Notes under the pieces: generated by a model
The model's database searches: none
Told to the model about the DNA's origin: nothing
The model's input: only the letters and a program-made list of their open reading frames with translations
Position numbers and translations under genes: made by a program
Shown here: piece by piece, positions 44,494 to 53,716 of the stretch
Layout: the number at the start of each line of letters is the position of its first letter
Position numbering within the stretch: the first letter of the stretch is position 1
Assembly: GCA_946186115.1 (NCBI GenBank)
Contig: CAMHLV010000001.1
Span: 38,014 to 102,013 of the forward strand
Direction: 5' to 3'
From: an uncultured Prevotella sp.
Lineage (GTDB): Bacteria > Bacteroidota > Bacteroidia > Bacteroidales > Bacteroidaceae
Length of the DNA stretch: 64,000 bases

Positions 44494-44642
44494 ATTTATT
44501 CGATGAATTTGAGTCTGTTTTATCATCGTTGAGCCGTAATTGCGCGGCATCTAATCCGTAATTATCGGTCTTCGGGTATTACGTTTCGGTGATGGTGGTC
44601 AGGATTTGAGCACACAGCTATGACAGCTATGAAAAATTACAG

Positions 44643-44792
44643 ATGACGATGACAAATGACAAATGACAGATGACAGTTTTTTAAAATCGGCATCGCGGGT
44701 AAAGGTAGTATTATGTATATTAGAATATATATATAATACTAACTCTCTTTCTCTCTCTCAAATTCAAAAAACTGTCATTTGTCATCTGTCAT
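44643..44792. repeat. Inverted TGACA-heptamer repeats flanking an AT-rich hairpin (MITE-like)
   Basis: Tandem heptamers ATGACAA/ATGACAG at 44643-44682 face an inverted copy at 44766-44792 (AAAAAACTGTCATTTGTCAT then CTGTCAT). Between them lies a long AT-rich hairpin (44706-44721 with 44724-44741). The outer copies match the repeat at 3834-3859. No coding potential. The rest of 44494-44848 shows nothing else recognisable. Confidence 0.7.
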
Positions 44793-44848
44793 CAAAACGA
44801 GCTTTCAAACTTGTCATAGATGTAAATATAAAATCAACGACTTACACC

Positions 44849-47800
44849 TTATCTGCTACAATAAATTTCGTAACCAAATGGCAGCATTCTCTCTTTAGAA
44901 TCAAAGACATAAGGCAACGAAGCCACCCCGCTACTGAAAACCGAAACCAGCGGAGTGAGGATGCGCTTGAAGACTGTGAAGGAGTTAAGCTGGGCGTCGC
45001 ATTCTGACTGCTGGATAACGAACAGGTATCGGTTGAGCGGATGCTGCCTCATGATTTCACTAATCTGCAGTGCCAGATGCTCGGAATACTGTGCAGAGAC
45101 TCTGGAGAAGAAATACGACATGCTGAACACCACCAGCGATGGCAGTTCGGAGCACCCCTCCCAGAACGAGGCATCGAGTTGGGCAAAAGCGCCAAACATC
45201 CTACAGTTGACGGAGCCGGCAAAGACTTCGCCGAACATACTGCCTGCCATGCTCTTCATCTCAGCAGAAGCATCGATACCGGTATATACCATCTGGGGAG
45301 CCGACTGAGCGAAGATTTCGGCAAATGCAATGCCACTGGCTGCAGGCCCGCAACCGATGTCAATCAACTGAACACGCTGGCCGGCAGAAACAATATGGGC
45401 GGCAATCCACTCTTTGTGGCTCATAAAGATGCTGCGACTGCTACAGTAGTGCTGCCTCATGTAGTAATAGCAATATGTGAGCACCCGCTGCCGCTCTGAC
45501 GACTGCTGCCGATGCGAGAATGGCGCTCTGCTATATCCGATGGCATCGAGGTTGGTAAACATATCATTGCCAAAGACCTTTGACGGCCACTCGCTACCTG
45601 ATGCTTCACCTACGGGCTGAAGCACACAACGGCGGAAAGCCTCGCCGAACTCGCGGGATACAGAGAACGAGGCATGGCTGAGATCGAGTGCCGCTGGTTC
45701 ATACTGGGCAACATCGAAACGGCCTGCAACATACCGTTCTCTATCCACCCGGAAGAAACCGTGCTTGCTGCGCACAAACTCGATGAGCTTAAAGAATGTA
45801 AAGTTATTTGATAGCAATTCAGCATTGCCAAACATCACCAGATGCTCTTCTGCCCTGGTCATAGCAACATTCAGTTTTCGATCTACGATGGTGCCATCGG
45901 TCTCGTCTTCGAAGACATTGTTCGTCAAAAAATTCAGTTGGTAATACTTTTGTATGGTAAAACCATAGATTATGTACTTTCGCTGAGAACCCTGATAGCG
46001 CTCAACGGTATCGATGGTGATGTCGTGAAGCAGTTGGATACCATAGTTGTCGATAGCCTTACGCACTGTTGCTATCTGATTGCGATACGGGACGATGACT
46101 CCCACGGTACGGCCTACGTCGAAGCCTGCCTTCTGCTCTATCTCGTAAATCTTCACCACCGTGGCGGCTATCATTTCAGCTTCGGGCTGGTTGACTTTAT
46201 CGGAAACTGACTCACGGGGCTGTCCGGCATCTACGAATACTATTCTGCGCGTCAGCAACATATCGGCTATGCCGTCGGTGCCATCGCCATGAAGCGGCAA
46301 GGCAACATGCTGGTGAGGCCGCGGCACCTCTTCCAGCATATTGCCGTAGAAGGCATGGTTGGGGAAGATGGCTATATCGTGGTGCATGCGCCCCTGCTTT
46401 GTCAGCATGCCTACTATATCGCTGTTGCCGGCATATCTTCTGAGCAGCCGCTCAAACAATGACAGGCGGCAGTCGGAGAGGCAGATTTCGTTCAACAGGG
46501 CATCATCCACGCGGCTTACATCACTAGTTTGCTGGACCACTGCCGGCAGCTGCTTGTGGTCGCCTATCAGCACAAACTTGCGGATAGCCTCAACGCCGCC
46601 ATTGTGGGCGCTGAGCAGTCCGATGAGATGGGGCTCCAGAATCTGTGATGCCTCGTCGATGACGGCGAGCGTAAACTGCTTGAGTTGAAACAGGGCGATA
46701 TTGCTGTTCAATGCTGTTGTGGTGCCCACGAATACCCTGGTGCGTACAAGTGTCTCTTTCAGTGCCGCCATGCTGCTGCTTTGCCCGACCTTGGAGCTGA
46801 GCAGGCTGTCACGGTAGTCGTCGGCACAACTATATTTGCCCCCGATACGGATGAATCCGATATCACTCTCAACCAACTTGCTGCATATCTCGTCAACAGC
46901 CCTGTTAGTATATGACATCAGCAGGATGCTGGCATCGGGCTCGAGCAATTCTTCCCTGACAGTGTTGAGCAGTCCGAACGATGTCTTTCCGGTTCCTGGC
47001 GGACCGATAATCAGAAACATGTCGGTGGCTTGCTTCACCTTCAGCATAAGGTCGTTGAACTCACCATAGTCGCCCTTCAGTGCTACTGCCTTGTCCGACT
47101 GTGGTTCACGCTGAAGCAACAGCAGGTCGCGCCTCTGCTGCGATGCCGTGAGGAAAGCCTGCATGCCCCGATAGAGCGAACTGTAGGAAGCCTCCATAAA
47201 ATCGTGCTCGATAGCCCACGGATTATCCATCTGGGCAAGAAACACACGATTGTCGGCCTGAATGGCTCTCAGCGTGAGCCGGATAGTGTCGGTGCCGATA
47301 CTCTCTATTGTGCAGCGGTGAACCATCGTCTTGCGGGCATCAGGCTCCTTGCCTCTTGTGTAGGGATAGAGTATCACGATGTCGCCTACACGGAAGTTCG
47401 ACATGTCGTTATCCTCGTCTTCTGAGAATCCCAATACCACACTCCTTATTCTGCCGGTAGTATCGGCGTCGGGCGACAGCAGTGTGAGACTGTCGTAGAT
47501 GTTTCCTGCCTGACGCTTGTCTTCGAGCGAGTCGTGCCAGGTAGCGGCAAAGCCGGAACTCTCTTTGGTCTTGTTGCCCAGCTTTGACAGTACTTGCTCA
47601 TTGGAAATAAAGGTGAGGAAACGGAAATAATATGCCTTCTCCAACCGTGAAGCCTGATGGATAGGATTGAGCACGGCAGCCAGCTGCTGACGCTGATAGT
47701 CGGTCCACAACTTGTTTGTTACCCCCTTCTTGTTGAGTTTTTCAGGTGTCAGGCTATCGAGAATCCGGTAGGCGTCAGGACGGGTAAAGAACATCTCTGC

Positions 47801-49174
47801 CCAGGCAATACCGTTTCTGACCTTTATGGCCTTGAAGATGAGTTCGGGGGCAAAGCCGAGGCCCAGCAGACTCTCGCTGTATTTGGAATACAGGAGGAAG
47901 GCGTGGAGCCGCTTGCCGTTGCGTTCGTATGCCTCATGATAGTTATAGCGGATGAGCGCCATATAGAGCAGCATCTGTATGTAGTGCTCTTCGGTTTGCC
48001 GAGGTTTCACAAAGTTGTCATAGGGGAAATCGCCCTTGCCGGACTTCTGCTCCATAAGCACCTTGAAATCCATCTGCAGATAGTCCATACGCCCTTGCAG
48101 CCCAAGCATCTCGGAATAGAATGACGGTTCTACGATGCCGTCGCCCAGACTGAAATCATCGACCATCTGAGGCAATGCAACATGTATGGCATGGGCGATA
48201 TTCTGCTTCTGCCGTCGCCCCTCTTCGTGGAATTTTGGTCCTCCCTGGATGGTGAGCAGACTCAGGGCGTTGCGCTTGAAGAAGTCTTTGACGCTCTGCT
48301 CGTAAGGGTGAGTATTGGGGAGCTGGTGGATAGCCTCATCCAACAATTGTCCGGCCAGGTTACCAAGCACGATGGCATCCGACGACCTCTGCGGTTCGAG
48401 TTTCTTAATCAGGTCAACAGTCGGTGAATCGGCATAATTGGTAAAACAGCGGGCTACCGTGGAGATATTCACCAGATAGTCGGGCTCAAAGATTATCAGT
48501 TCTGGATACACTATGCCGTCGTCCTCGCGGGGACGGATAAGATTCAACTGGGCGTCTTTGTAGAACAGGTCTTTGAGATAGCTCCAGTCATAGTCATAGT
48601 ATTTGTTGCCAGTGGCATAGCACACCTTGGTGAATTCTCCGTCTTCTGAGTCTTCAGTACTGACAAAGACGTATTGGTCGTCCCACTTGTCAACGATACA
48701 TCTGAGGCACTCTCCCACTATACCGGGGGTGTACGACGGTACTTTCTCCGTAGGGAACAGCTGAACAAGCCGCGAAGGTATGGCAGCATCATAAACGAAC
48801 GCAATAAACTGGCAGAGGTTCTTCAAGTCGAAGAGGCAGTACTTCTGCAAATCTTCGTCAGAGAGTTCGTAACGATGCCTTAATCGCACACGGGTGTCGT
48901 TGGTAGTCTTTACGAGTCGCTTTGGAGCGCTATACTCTTTCAGCAGGTAATCGGTCTTGGCAAAGTCGCCGCCAAAATTAATGCGCACACCAGTGGTCAA
49001 CTGGTTAAGACACTTCTTGAAAACCTGATTCATGGCGTGATATGCCTTGCGGTAATCGGGTATATAGCCTGCGGCAACCTCAATTTCATCGAAGAAATTT
49101 GTGGATGTCTCAGGCTCGTATGGCTCACCGGCAGCTACTCGCTGATTGATGTCAGATGTCTCGGGCGATTTCAT
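44849..49174 (-). CDS. PD-(D/E)XK nuclease - SF1 helicase - methyltransferase fusion
   Basis: 1441-residue protein (numbering from ATG 49174). The N-terminal about 260 residues are unrecognised. A RecB/Cas4-type nuclease follows: GNLAGQLLDEAIHQ, GRMD (Asp364), EQK (Glu375, Lys377) and the QMLLY Q-xxx-Y motif; no Fe-S cysteine set is visible. The SF1 Dna2/UPF1-like helicase has GPPGTGKT (Lys730), DEASQ (Asp840), GDHKQLPA, VERYQGSQRK and NVAMTRAEEHLV. The last about 200 residues form a class I SAM methyltransferase-like domain: LIDIGCGPAASG (Gly1274), then YTGIDAS. There is no DPPY/NPPY motif, so it is not an obvious DNA amino-methylase. It stands alone between a BASS gene and htpG. Longer start 49210 is rejected because the promoter lies there. 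Confidence 0.85.
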   Translation of the reverse strand: MKSPETSDINQRVAAGEPYEPETSTNFFDEIEVAAGYIPDYRKAYHAMNQVFKKCLNQLTTGVRINFGGDFAKTDYLLKEYSAPKRLVKTTNDTRVRLRHRYELSDEDLQKYCLFDLKNLCQFIAFVYDAAIPSRLVQLFPTEKVPSYTPGIVGECLRCIVDKWDDQYVFVSTEDSEDGEFTKVCYATGNKYYDYDWSYLKDLFYKDAQLNLIRPREDDGIVYPELIIFEPDYLVNISTVARCFTNYADSPTVDLIKKLEPQRSSDAIVLGNLAGQLLDEAIHQLPNTHPYEQSVKDFFKRNALSLLTIQGGPKFHEEGRRQKQNIAHAIHVALPQMVDDFSLGDGIVEPSFYSEMLGLQGRMDYLQMDFKVLMEQKSGKGDFPYDNFVKPRQTEEHYIQMLLYMALIRYNYHEAYERNGKRLHAFLLYSKYSESLLGLGFAPELIFKAIKVRNGIAWAEMFFTRPDAYRILDSLTPEKLNKKGVTNKLWTDYQRQQLAAVLNPIHQASRLEKAYYFRFLTFISNEQVLSKLGNKTKESSGFAATWHDSLEDKRQAGNIYDSLTLLSPDADTTGRIRSVVLGFSEDEDNDMSNFRVGDIVILYPYTRGKEPDARKTMVHRCTIESIGTDTIRLTLRAIQADNRVFLAQMDNPWAIEHDFMEASYSSLYRGMQAFLTASQQRRDLLLLQREPQSDKAVALKGDYGEFNDLMLKVKQATDMFLIIGPPGTGKTSFGLLNTVREELLEPDASILLMSYTNRAVDEICSKLVESDIGFIRIGGKYSCADDYRDSLLSSKVGQSSSMAALKETLVRTRVFVGTTTALNSNIALFQLKQFTLAVIDEASQILEPHLIGLLSAHNGGVEAIRKFVLIGDHKQLPAVVQQTSDVSRVDDALLNEICLSDCRLSLFERLLRRYAGNSDIVGMLTKQGRMHHDIAIFPNHAFYGNMLEEVPRPHQHVALPLHGDGTDGIADMLLTRRIVFVDAGQPRESVSDKVNQPEAEMIAATVVKIYEIEQKAGFDVGRTVGVIVPYRNQIATVRKAIDNYGIQLLHDITIDTVERYQGSQRKYIIYGFTIQKYYQLNFLTNNVFEDETDGTIVDRKLNVAMTRAEEHLVMFGNAELLSNNFTFFKLIEFVRSKHGFFRVDRERYVAGRFDVAQYEPAALDLSHASFSVSREFGEAFRRCVLQPVGEASGSEWPSKVFGNDMFTNLDAIGYSRAPFSHRQQSSERQRVLTYCYYYMRQHYCSSRSIFMSHKEWIAAHIVSAGQRVQLIDIGCGPAASGIAFAEIFAQSAPQMVYTGIDASAEMKSMAGSMFGEVFAGSVNCRMFGAFAQLDASFWEGCSELPSLVVFSMSYFFSRVSAQYSEHLALQISEIMRQHPLNRYLFVIQQSECDAQLNSFTVFKRILTPLVSVFSSGVASLPYVFDSKERMLPFGYEIYCSR

Positions 49175-49180
49175 CACCTG

Positions 49181-49211
49181 CAAAAATAGGGGAATATTTT
49201 CACAATACAAA
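49181..49211 (-). promoter_or_regulatory. Promoter abutting the nuclease-helicase start
   Basis: TTTG (49208-49211), 19-base spacer, TATTTTTG (49181-49188), 6 bases before ATG 49174; predicts a nearly leaderless mRNA. Confidence 0.68.
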
Positions 49212-49288
49212 AAAATAGGAGAAGAAATTTCAAATAATCTGCATCAGAAACAAGAAAGAAGCCTAATTCAGCACGGGTGACGAATGTT

Positions 49289-49304
49289 TTGGCACGATAT
49301 TTGC
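49289..49304 (+). promoter_or_regulatory. Sigma-54-type promoter of htpG
   Basis: TTGGCACGATATTTGC is an exact fit to YTGGCACG-N4-TTGC(W). GG 49291-49292 and GC 49303-49304 have the 10-base gap required. Predicted transcription start near 49316, leader about 70 bases. No primary-sigma TAnnTTTG box precedes the gene. Confidence 0.6.
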
Positions 49305-49385
49305 ACAAGACCTATAGGCGGCTTGATGACGAAAATCAGAAGCACAGAGATTAGCAAACAAGAAACATAATAAATATATAAGAAT

Positions 49386-51446
49386 ATGCAAAAAGGTAAC
49401 ATCGGGGTTACTACAGAGAACATCTTCCCCGTAATAAAAAAGTTTCTCTACTCAGACCATGAGATTTTCCTGCGTGAAATGGTCAGCAATGCTGTTGATG
49501 CCACGCAGAAACTGAAGACACTGGCTCAGCAGGGCGAGTTCAAGGGCGAACTGGGCGATCTGACAGTACATGTATCGCTGGATGCCGACAAGGGCACCAT
49601 CACCATCTCCGACCGCGGTATCGGTATGACCGAGGAAGAGATTGACAAGTACATCAACCAGATTGCATTCTCGGGAGTCAACGACTTCCTGGAGAAGTAT
49701 AAGGACAATGCCAACAACATCATCGGACACTTCGGACTGGGATTCTACTCAAGCTTCATGGTGTCGAAGAAAGTGGAGATTGTCACCAAGAGCTACAAGG
49801 ATGGCGCAAAGGCTGTGAAGTGGAGCTGCGATGGCTCACCTGCATACGAGATTGACGATGCCGAAAAAGAAGACCGCGGATCGGATATCATACTCTATCT
49901 CGACGACGACTGCAAGGAGTTTCTGGAGAAGGAGAAGATTCAGCAGCTGCTGACAAAATACTGCAAGTTCATGGCCGTACCCGTAGCTTTCGGCAAGAAG
50001 CAGGAGTGGTCGAGCGAAGAGAAGAAAATGGTGGACACAGCAGAAGACAACATCATCAACGACGTAGAGCCCCTGTGGACAAAGGCTCCTTCAACACTGA
50101 AGGACGAGGACTACAAATCGTTCTACCGCACGCTGTATCCCATGCAGGACGAACCAATGTTCTGGATTCACCTCAACGTTGACTATCCCTTCAACCTGAC
50201 GGGTATCCTATACTTCCCACGCATAAAGTCAAACCTCGACCTGCAGCGCAACAAGATACAACTGTACTGCAACCAGGTGTTCGTCACCGACCAGGTGGAA
50301 GGCATCGTGCCGGAGTTCCTCACACTGCTGCATGGCGTCATCGACTCTCCCGACATCCCACTGAACGTATCGAGAAGCTATCTGCAGAGCGACCGCGAGG
50401 TGAAGAAGATTTCGACATATATCACCAAGAAGGTGGCCGACCGCCTGCAGTCTATCTTCAAGGAAGACCGCAAGCAGTATGAGGAGAAGTGGGACGACCT
50501 GAAGCTCTTCATCAACTATGGCATGCTGAGCGAGGAATCGTTCTACGACCGCGCAAAAGATTTTGCACTGTTCAAGGACGTTGAGGGCAAGCATTTCACA
50601 TTCGACGAGTACAAGACACTCATAGAAGGCAGCCAGAAGGATAAAGACGACCAGCTAATATATCTCTATGCCACAGACAAAGAGGAGCAGTACTCATACA
50701 TCAAGGCTGCCAAAGACAAGGGCTACAGCGTGCTACTGTTAGACGGACAGCTGGATGTACCGGCAATACAGATGCTGGAACAGAAGTTTGAGAAATCGAG
50801 ATTCACACGCGTTGACTCTGACATCATCGACCGCCTCATCGTGAAGGACGACCAGCCGAAGTCGAACCTGACGGACGATGAATCTGCCAATTTGTCACAG
50901 GTATTCCGCTCGCAGATGCCAAAGATGGAGAAGACAGAGTTTATGGTCGAGGTACAGTCACTGGGTGAGAGCCAGCGCCCTGTGGTAATAACACAGAACG
51001 AATGGATGCGCCGAATGAAGGAGATGAGCCGCTTCCAGCAGGGAATGAACTTCTACGCTCAGATGCCCGACTCGCTCAACCTTGTGCTCAATGCCGACCA
51101 TCCGCTGGTAAAGCGCGTGCTCGACGACTGCAAGCAAAGCACCGAAGAGGCTCTGAAGCCTATCGAAGCCGAGCTCAAAGGCCAAGAAGCACGTCTGGCT
51201 GCAATCCGCCAGCAGCAGGAGAAGAAGAAGGCTGAGGAACTGACTCAGGATGACAAGGACATGAAGGCCGAGACAGAGAAGGCTGTCCAGGAACAGAAGG
51301 ACAAGAAGAATAGTGTGCTCAGCAGCTTTGCTGCCGACAACGACATCGTACACCAACTCATCGACCTGGCTCTCCTGCAGAACGGAATGCTCAAGGGCGA
51401 AGCTCTTGACAAGTTCCTAAAGAGAAGTGTTGACTTGATAAAATAA
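49386..51446 (+). CDS. htpG: Hsp90-family chaperone HtpG
   Basis: 686-residue cytosolic ATP-dependent chaperone. The GHKL ATPase domain shows EIFLREMVSNAVDA, ISDRGIGMTEEEI and GHFGLGFYSSFMV; the middle domain contains NVSRSYLQSDREVKKI. A Lys/Glu-rich coiled segment (about 600-650) lies in the C-terminal dimerization region. It shares its upstream motif with clpC. Confidence 0.95.
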   Translation: MQKGNIGVTTENIFPVIKKFLYSDHEIFLREMVSNAVDATQKLKTLAQQGEFKGELGDLTVHVSLDADKGTITISDRGIGMTEEEIDKYINQIAFSGVNDFLEKYKDNANNIIGHFGLGFYSSFMVSKKVEIVTKSYKDGAKAVKWSCDGSPAYEIDDAEKEDRGSDIILYLDDDCKEFLEKEKIQQLLTKYCKFMAVPVAFGKKQEWSSEEKKMVDTAEDNIINDVEPLWTKAPSTLKDEDYKSFYRTLYPMQDEPMFWIHLNVDYPFNLTGILYFPRIKSNLDLQRNKIQLYCNQVFVTDQVEGIVPEFLTLLHGVIDSPDIPLNVSRSYLQSDREVKKISTYITKKVADRLQSIFKEDRKQYEEKWDDLKLFINYGMLSEESFYDRAKDFALFKDVEGKHFTFDEYKTLIEGSQKDKDDQLIYLYATDKEEQYSYIKAAKDKGYSVLLLDGQLDVPAIQMLEQKFEKSRFTRVDSDIIDRLIVKDDQPKSNLTDDESANLSQVFRSQMPKMEKTEFMVEVQSLGESQRPVVITQNEWMRRMKEMSRFQQGMNFYAQMPDSLNLVLNADHPLVKRVLDDCKQSTEEALKPIEAELKGQEARLAAIRQQQEKKKAEELTQDDKDMKAETEKAVQEQKDKKNSVLSSFAADNDIVHQLIDLALLQNGMLKGEALDKFLKRSVDLIK

Positions 51447-51464
51447 GGGGATTGTATAATCTCT

Positions 51465-52250
51465 CTATAAAGGAGCGGTAGTAAGCAGTTGCTGAACGGT
51501 CATCTGTTTATTACCGCTCATTAGTTTGCCTGCTCCAATCACAAAACTACTGTCGAAAACCTTACGCCCAACAGCCTTGTTGACCACCCACTGGATTCGC
51601 CCCATATAGGCACTTCGCTGCATGATGTTGCTCGTCTCTCGGCTGGGCATCGGATAAATGCTGAGAAGATAGAAACCGAGGCAGTCGGGCACTATCATCG
51701 AGCGGACCATCATCTTACGCTCGCTCTCGGAATAATGATTCTGATAGAAAGGATAGTCGGCTCCAAGATACTTGTCGAGACTGATGCCCACAATACCGCT
51801 ACCAACAACTATGCTCTGATCGAAAGAACCCACCTGAGCGTAAATCTGGGGAATCTCTATCGAGGGTAAATCCTCCTTCAAACGAGTGAATGCTGCCGAC
51901 AGCTCCGACTCGATGTCGCTCATCTCGCCATACTGCTTCTGTACGTCTCGCAGAAGCACCTGGAGCGTAGAATCCTGGAAGAAAGTATGGAACCTTACAT
52001 TGATGTCGGGAGAGTCAACCTTGCCAATATGAAGGATATCCTCAAAAAGCATGCGCGTCTGCATGGGGTAGATGGTGTTCATCTGCTGCAAGGCCGAATA
52101 GTCGCCAGTGGTAAGATAAAGGGTCTCGATGCGGTCGTAACGATCTACGGTAATACTGACATTCTCTGAGTCAGAAGAGGGCTTCAACTGCCACTCACAA
52201 CCGACGCAGATAATCATTATCAATAGTAATATACAGTAGAACTTATTCAC
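51465..52250 (-). CDS. GldB-like lipoprotein
   Basis: 261-residue lipoprotein: signal MNKFYCILLLIMIICVGC, Cys the lipid-attachment site. The body (ITVDRYDRIETLYL, YAQVGSFDQSIVVGSGIVGI, SLDKYLGADYPFYQ) resembles GldB, first known from flavobacterial gliding but widespread in non-gliding Bacteroidetes, where its role is unknown. GTG 52250 is preferred over GTG 52262 because it gives a cleaner signal peptide. Convergent with htpG. Confidence 0.7.
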   Translation of the reverse strand: MNKFYCILLLIMIICVGCEWQLKPSSDSENVSITVDRYDRIETLYLTTGDYSALQQMNTIYPMQTRMLFEDILHIGKVDSPDINVRFHTFFQDSTLQVLLRDVQKQYGEMSDIESELSAAFTRLKEDLPSIEIPQIYAQVGSFDQSIVVGSGIVGISLDKYLGADYPFYQNHYSESERKMMVRSMIVPDCLGFYLLSIYPMPSRETSNIMQRSAYMGRIQWVVNKAVGRKVFDSSFVIGAGKLMSGNKQMTVQQLLTTAPL

Positions 52251-52281
52251 GAGCAGAAACACAAAATGTTAAAAACCGATG

Positions 52282-52313
52282 CAAATTTACTAAAAAATAT
52301 TTTAAAAACCAAA
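52282..52313 (-). promoter_or_regulatory. Promoter of the GldB-like gene
   Basis: TTTG (52310-52313), 20-base spacer, TAAATTTG (52282-52289); leader about 28 bases. Confidence 0.65.
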
Positions 52314-52406
52314 TTTTAACCTAAAAAAGATAAAAAAAAGCATAGTTTTACCCCTATATTCGTTTATTTGTGTGAAATTTGCAAACAAAACAAATACTAA
52401 AACAGA

Positions 52407-53627
52407 ATGAAGAAAGCTATTTTATCTCTACTGCTGCTTACAGCCACGGCAGCATCTGCCAACCAGCACATCACAGTCAGTGTGAAGAACAAGATGAACA
52501 CACCACGCACTGACGTGCCAGTAATCATCAGTCTGTCGCAATATGGCGACATCAGGTCAGCTATGGTTGAGGTGAACGGCACGGAAATACCATGCCAGCT
52601 CGACGACTTGGACAAGGACGAGACCTTCGACGAACTGTGCTTCCTGGCCGACCTTGACAAAAAAGAGAAGAAGCAGTACACTGTCACACTGTTCGAAAGC
52701 GGAGAGCCACGCCCCTATCCTGCCCGTGTTTATGCGGAGATGGTAATGGCCAACACCAAGGACAAGAAACTAAAGAAACATCAGCAGAACAACTACATCG
52801 AGTCTATCACTGCACGAGGCGATGCAGCATACACCTACAACCTGCAGCATCATCATGGAGTGGACTTCGAAAGCGAGCTCAACGGCATACGCATCTACTT
52901 TGATGCAAGACAGACTCTCGACCTATACGGAAAGTTCAACAAACGACTGGAACTGAAAGATACACAGTTCTATACAAGCGACGAACAGAAGCAGCAGGGC
53001 TATGGCGACGACGTGCTGTGGGTGGGCCAGACATTCGGCCTGGGTGCTTTCAGAGGATGGGACGGCAAACAGCCTACACACGTTGAACCAGTGGCAACGA
53101 GAACGCAGCGCATAATCTCGTACGGACCGCTACGCACCATAGTAGAGATTGTGGACAAGGGATGGCAGCCCGACACCACTAAGTCACGCATCAACATGAC
53201 TCTGAGATACACACAGTATGCCGGACATCGCGACACCGACGTTGACGTATTCTTCAACAAAGACGTCAGCGACTATCGTTTCTCTACAGGAATCATCAAC
53301 GTGAAAGGCTCTGAGGAGTTCAGCGACAAACACGGACTGCGTGCCTGCTGGGGCACCGACTATCCCTCGACAGACACTCTGAAATGGAAGCCTGAGACGG
53401 TAGGACTTGCCGTACTGCTGGCAGAGAAGAACATCGTGAGCGAGGAAGCAGCCAACAAAGACAACTATGCCTACGTGCTGAAGGTGGACGGAAAACACAT
53501 GGCTTACAAGGTAAACTATACTTCGGCCAACGAGAACTTCGGCTACCATTCTGCATGCGAATGGTTTGAATACTTGAAGGCATGGAAAAGAGAGACTGAG
53601 AACCCCGTTGTGGTAGAGATAAAATAG
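52407..53627 (+). CDS. DUF4861-family secreted protein
   Basis: 406-residue exported protein with signal peptide cleaved near ATAASA-NQ. The beta-rich body matches DUF4861 as I recall it (DVPVIISLSQYG, HHHGVDFESELNGIRIYFD, NYTSANENFGYHSACEWFEY). The family is frequently found with pectin and rhamnogalacturonan utilisation genes in Bacteroidetes; catalytic role unproven. That fits the uronate genes elsewhere in the window. No exact promoter; partial -7-like sequences GAAATTTG (52374-52381) and TATATTCG (52355-52362) occur upstream. Confidence 0.75.
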   Translation: MKKAILSLLLLTATAASANQHITVSVKNKMNTPRTDVPVIISLSQYGDIRSAMVEVNGTEIPCQLDDLDKDETFDELCFLADLDKKEKKQYTVTLFESGEPRPYPARVYAEMVMANTKDKKLKKHQQNNYIESITARGDAAYTYNLQHHHGVDFESELNGIRIYFDARQTLDLYGKFNKRLELKDTQFYTSDEQKQQGYGDDVLWVGQTFGLGAFRGWDGKQPTHVEPVATRTQRIISYGPLRTIVEIVDKGWQPDTTKSRINMTLRYTQYAGHRDTDVDVFFNKDVSDYRFSTGIINVKGSEEFSDKHGLRACWGTDYPSTDTLKWKPETVGLAVLLAEKNIVSEEAANKDNYAYVLKVDGKHMAYKVNYTSANENFGYHSACEWFEYLKAWKRETENPVVVEIK

Positions 53628-53632
53628 CAAAG

Positions 53633-53667
53633 AAAAAAGGGAAGCCACCTTCACAGGCAGATTCCCT
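53633..53667 (-). terminator. Intrinsic terminator, minus strand
   Basis: 6-bp outer stem plus 3-bp inner stem followed by TTTTTT on the minus strand. It would end the candidate small RNA and any read-through from maf. Confidence 0.65.
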
Positions 53668-53713
53668 CCGAGGAAAATGATAAATATAGATTAAAATTAC
53701 TAGTTGTGTGCAG
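53633..53713 (-). ncRNA. Candidate small RNA between maf and the DUF4861 gene
   Basis: An exact promoter (53717-53747) fires toward an intrinsic terminator (hairpin 53638-53667, stem AGGGAA/TTCCCT with inner GCC/GGC, then TTTTTT) with no reading frame of note between. The product would be about 80 nt, ending 6 bases from the DUF4861 stop. I cannot match it to a known RNA family. Confidence 0.45.
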
Positions 53714-53716
53714 GTG

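Noticed and set aside
44643..44792. CRISPR array
   Set aside because: Tandem 7-base units with no unique spacers and no cas genes; a simple heptamer repeat.
44849..49174. Component of a multi-gene defence island
   Set aside because: Flanking genes (BASS transporter, htpG) are ordinary and no restriction, toxin or integrase genes are near; any defence role would have to be stand-alone.
49296..49303. GATATTTG as a primary-sigma -7 box for htpG
   Set aside because: The first base mismatches TAnnTTTG and no TTTG lies 19-21 bases upstream; the sigma-54 pattern explains the conserved bases better.
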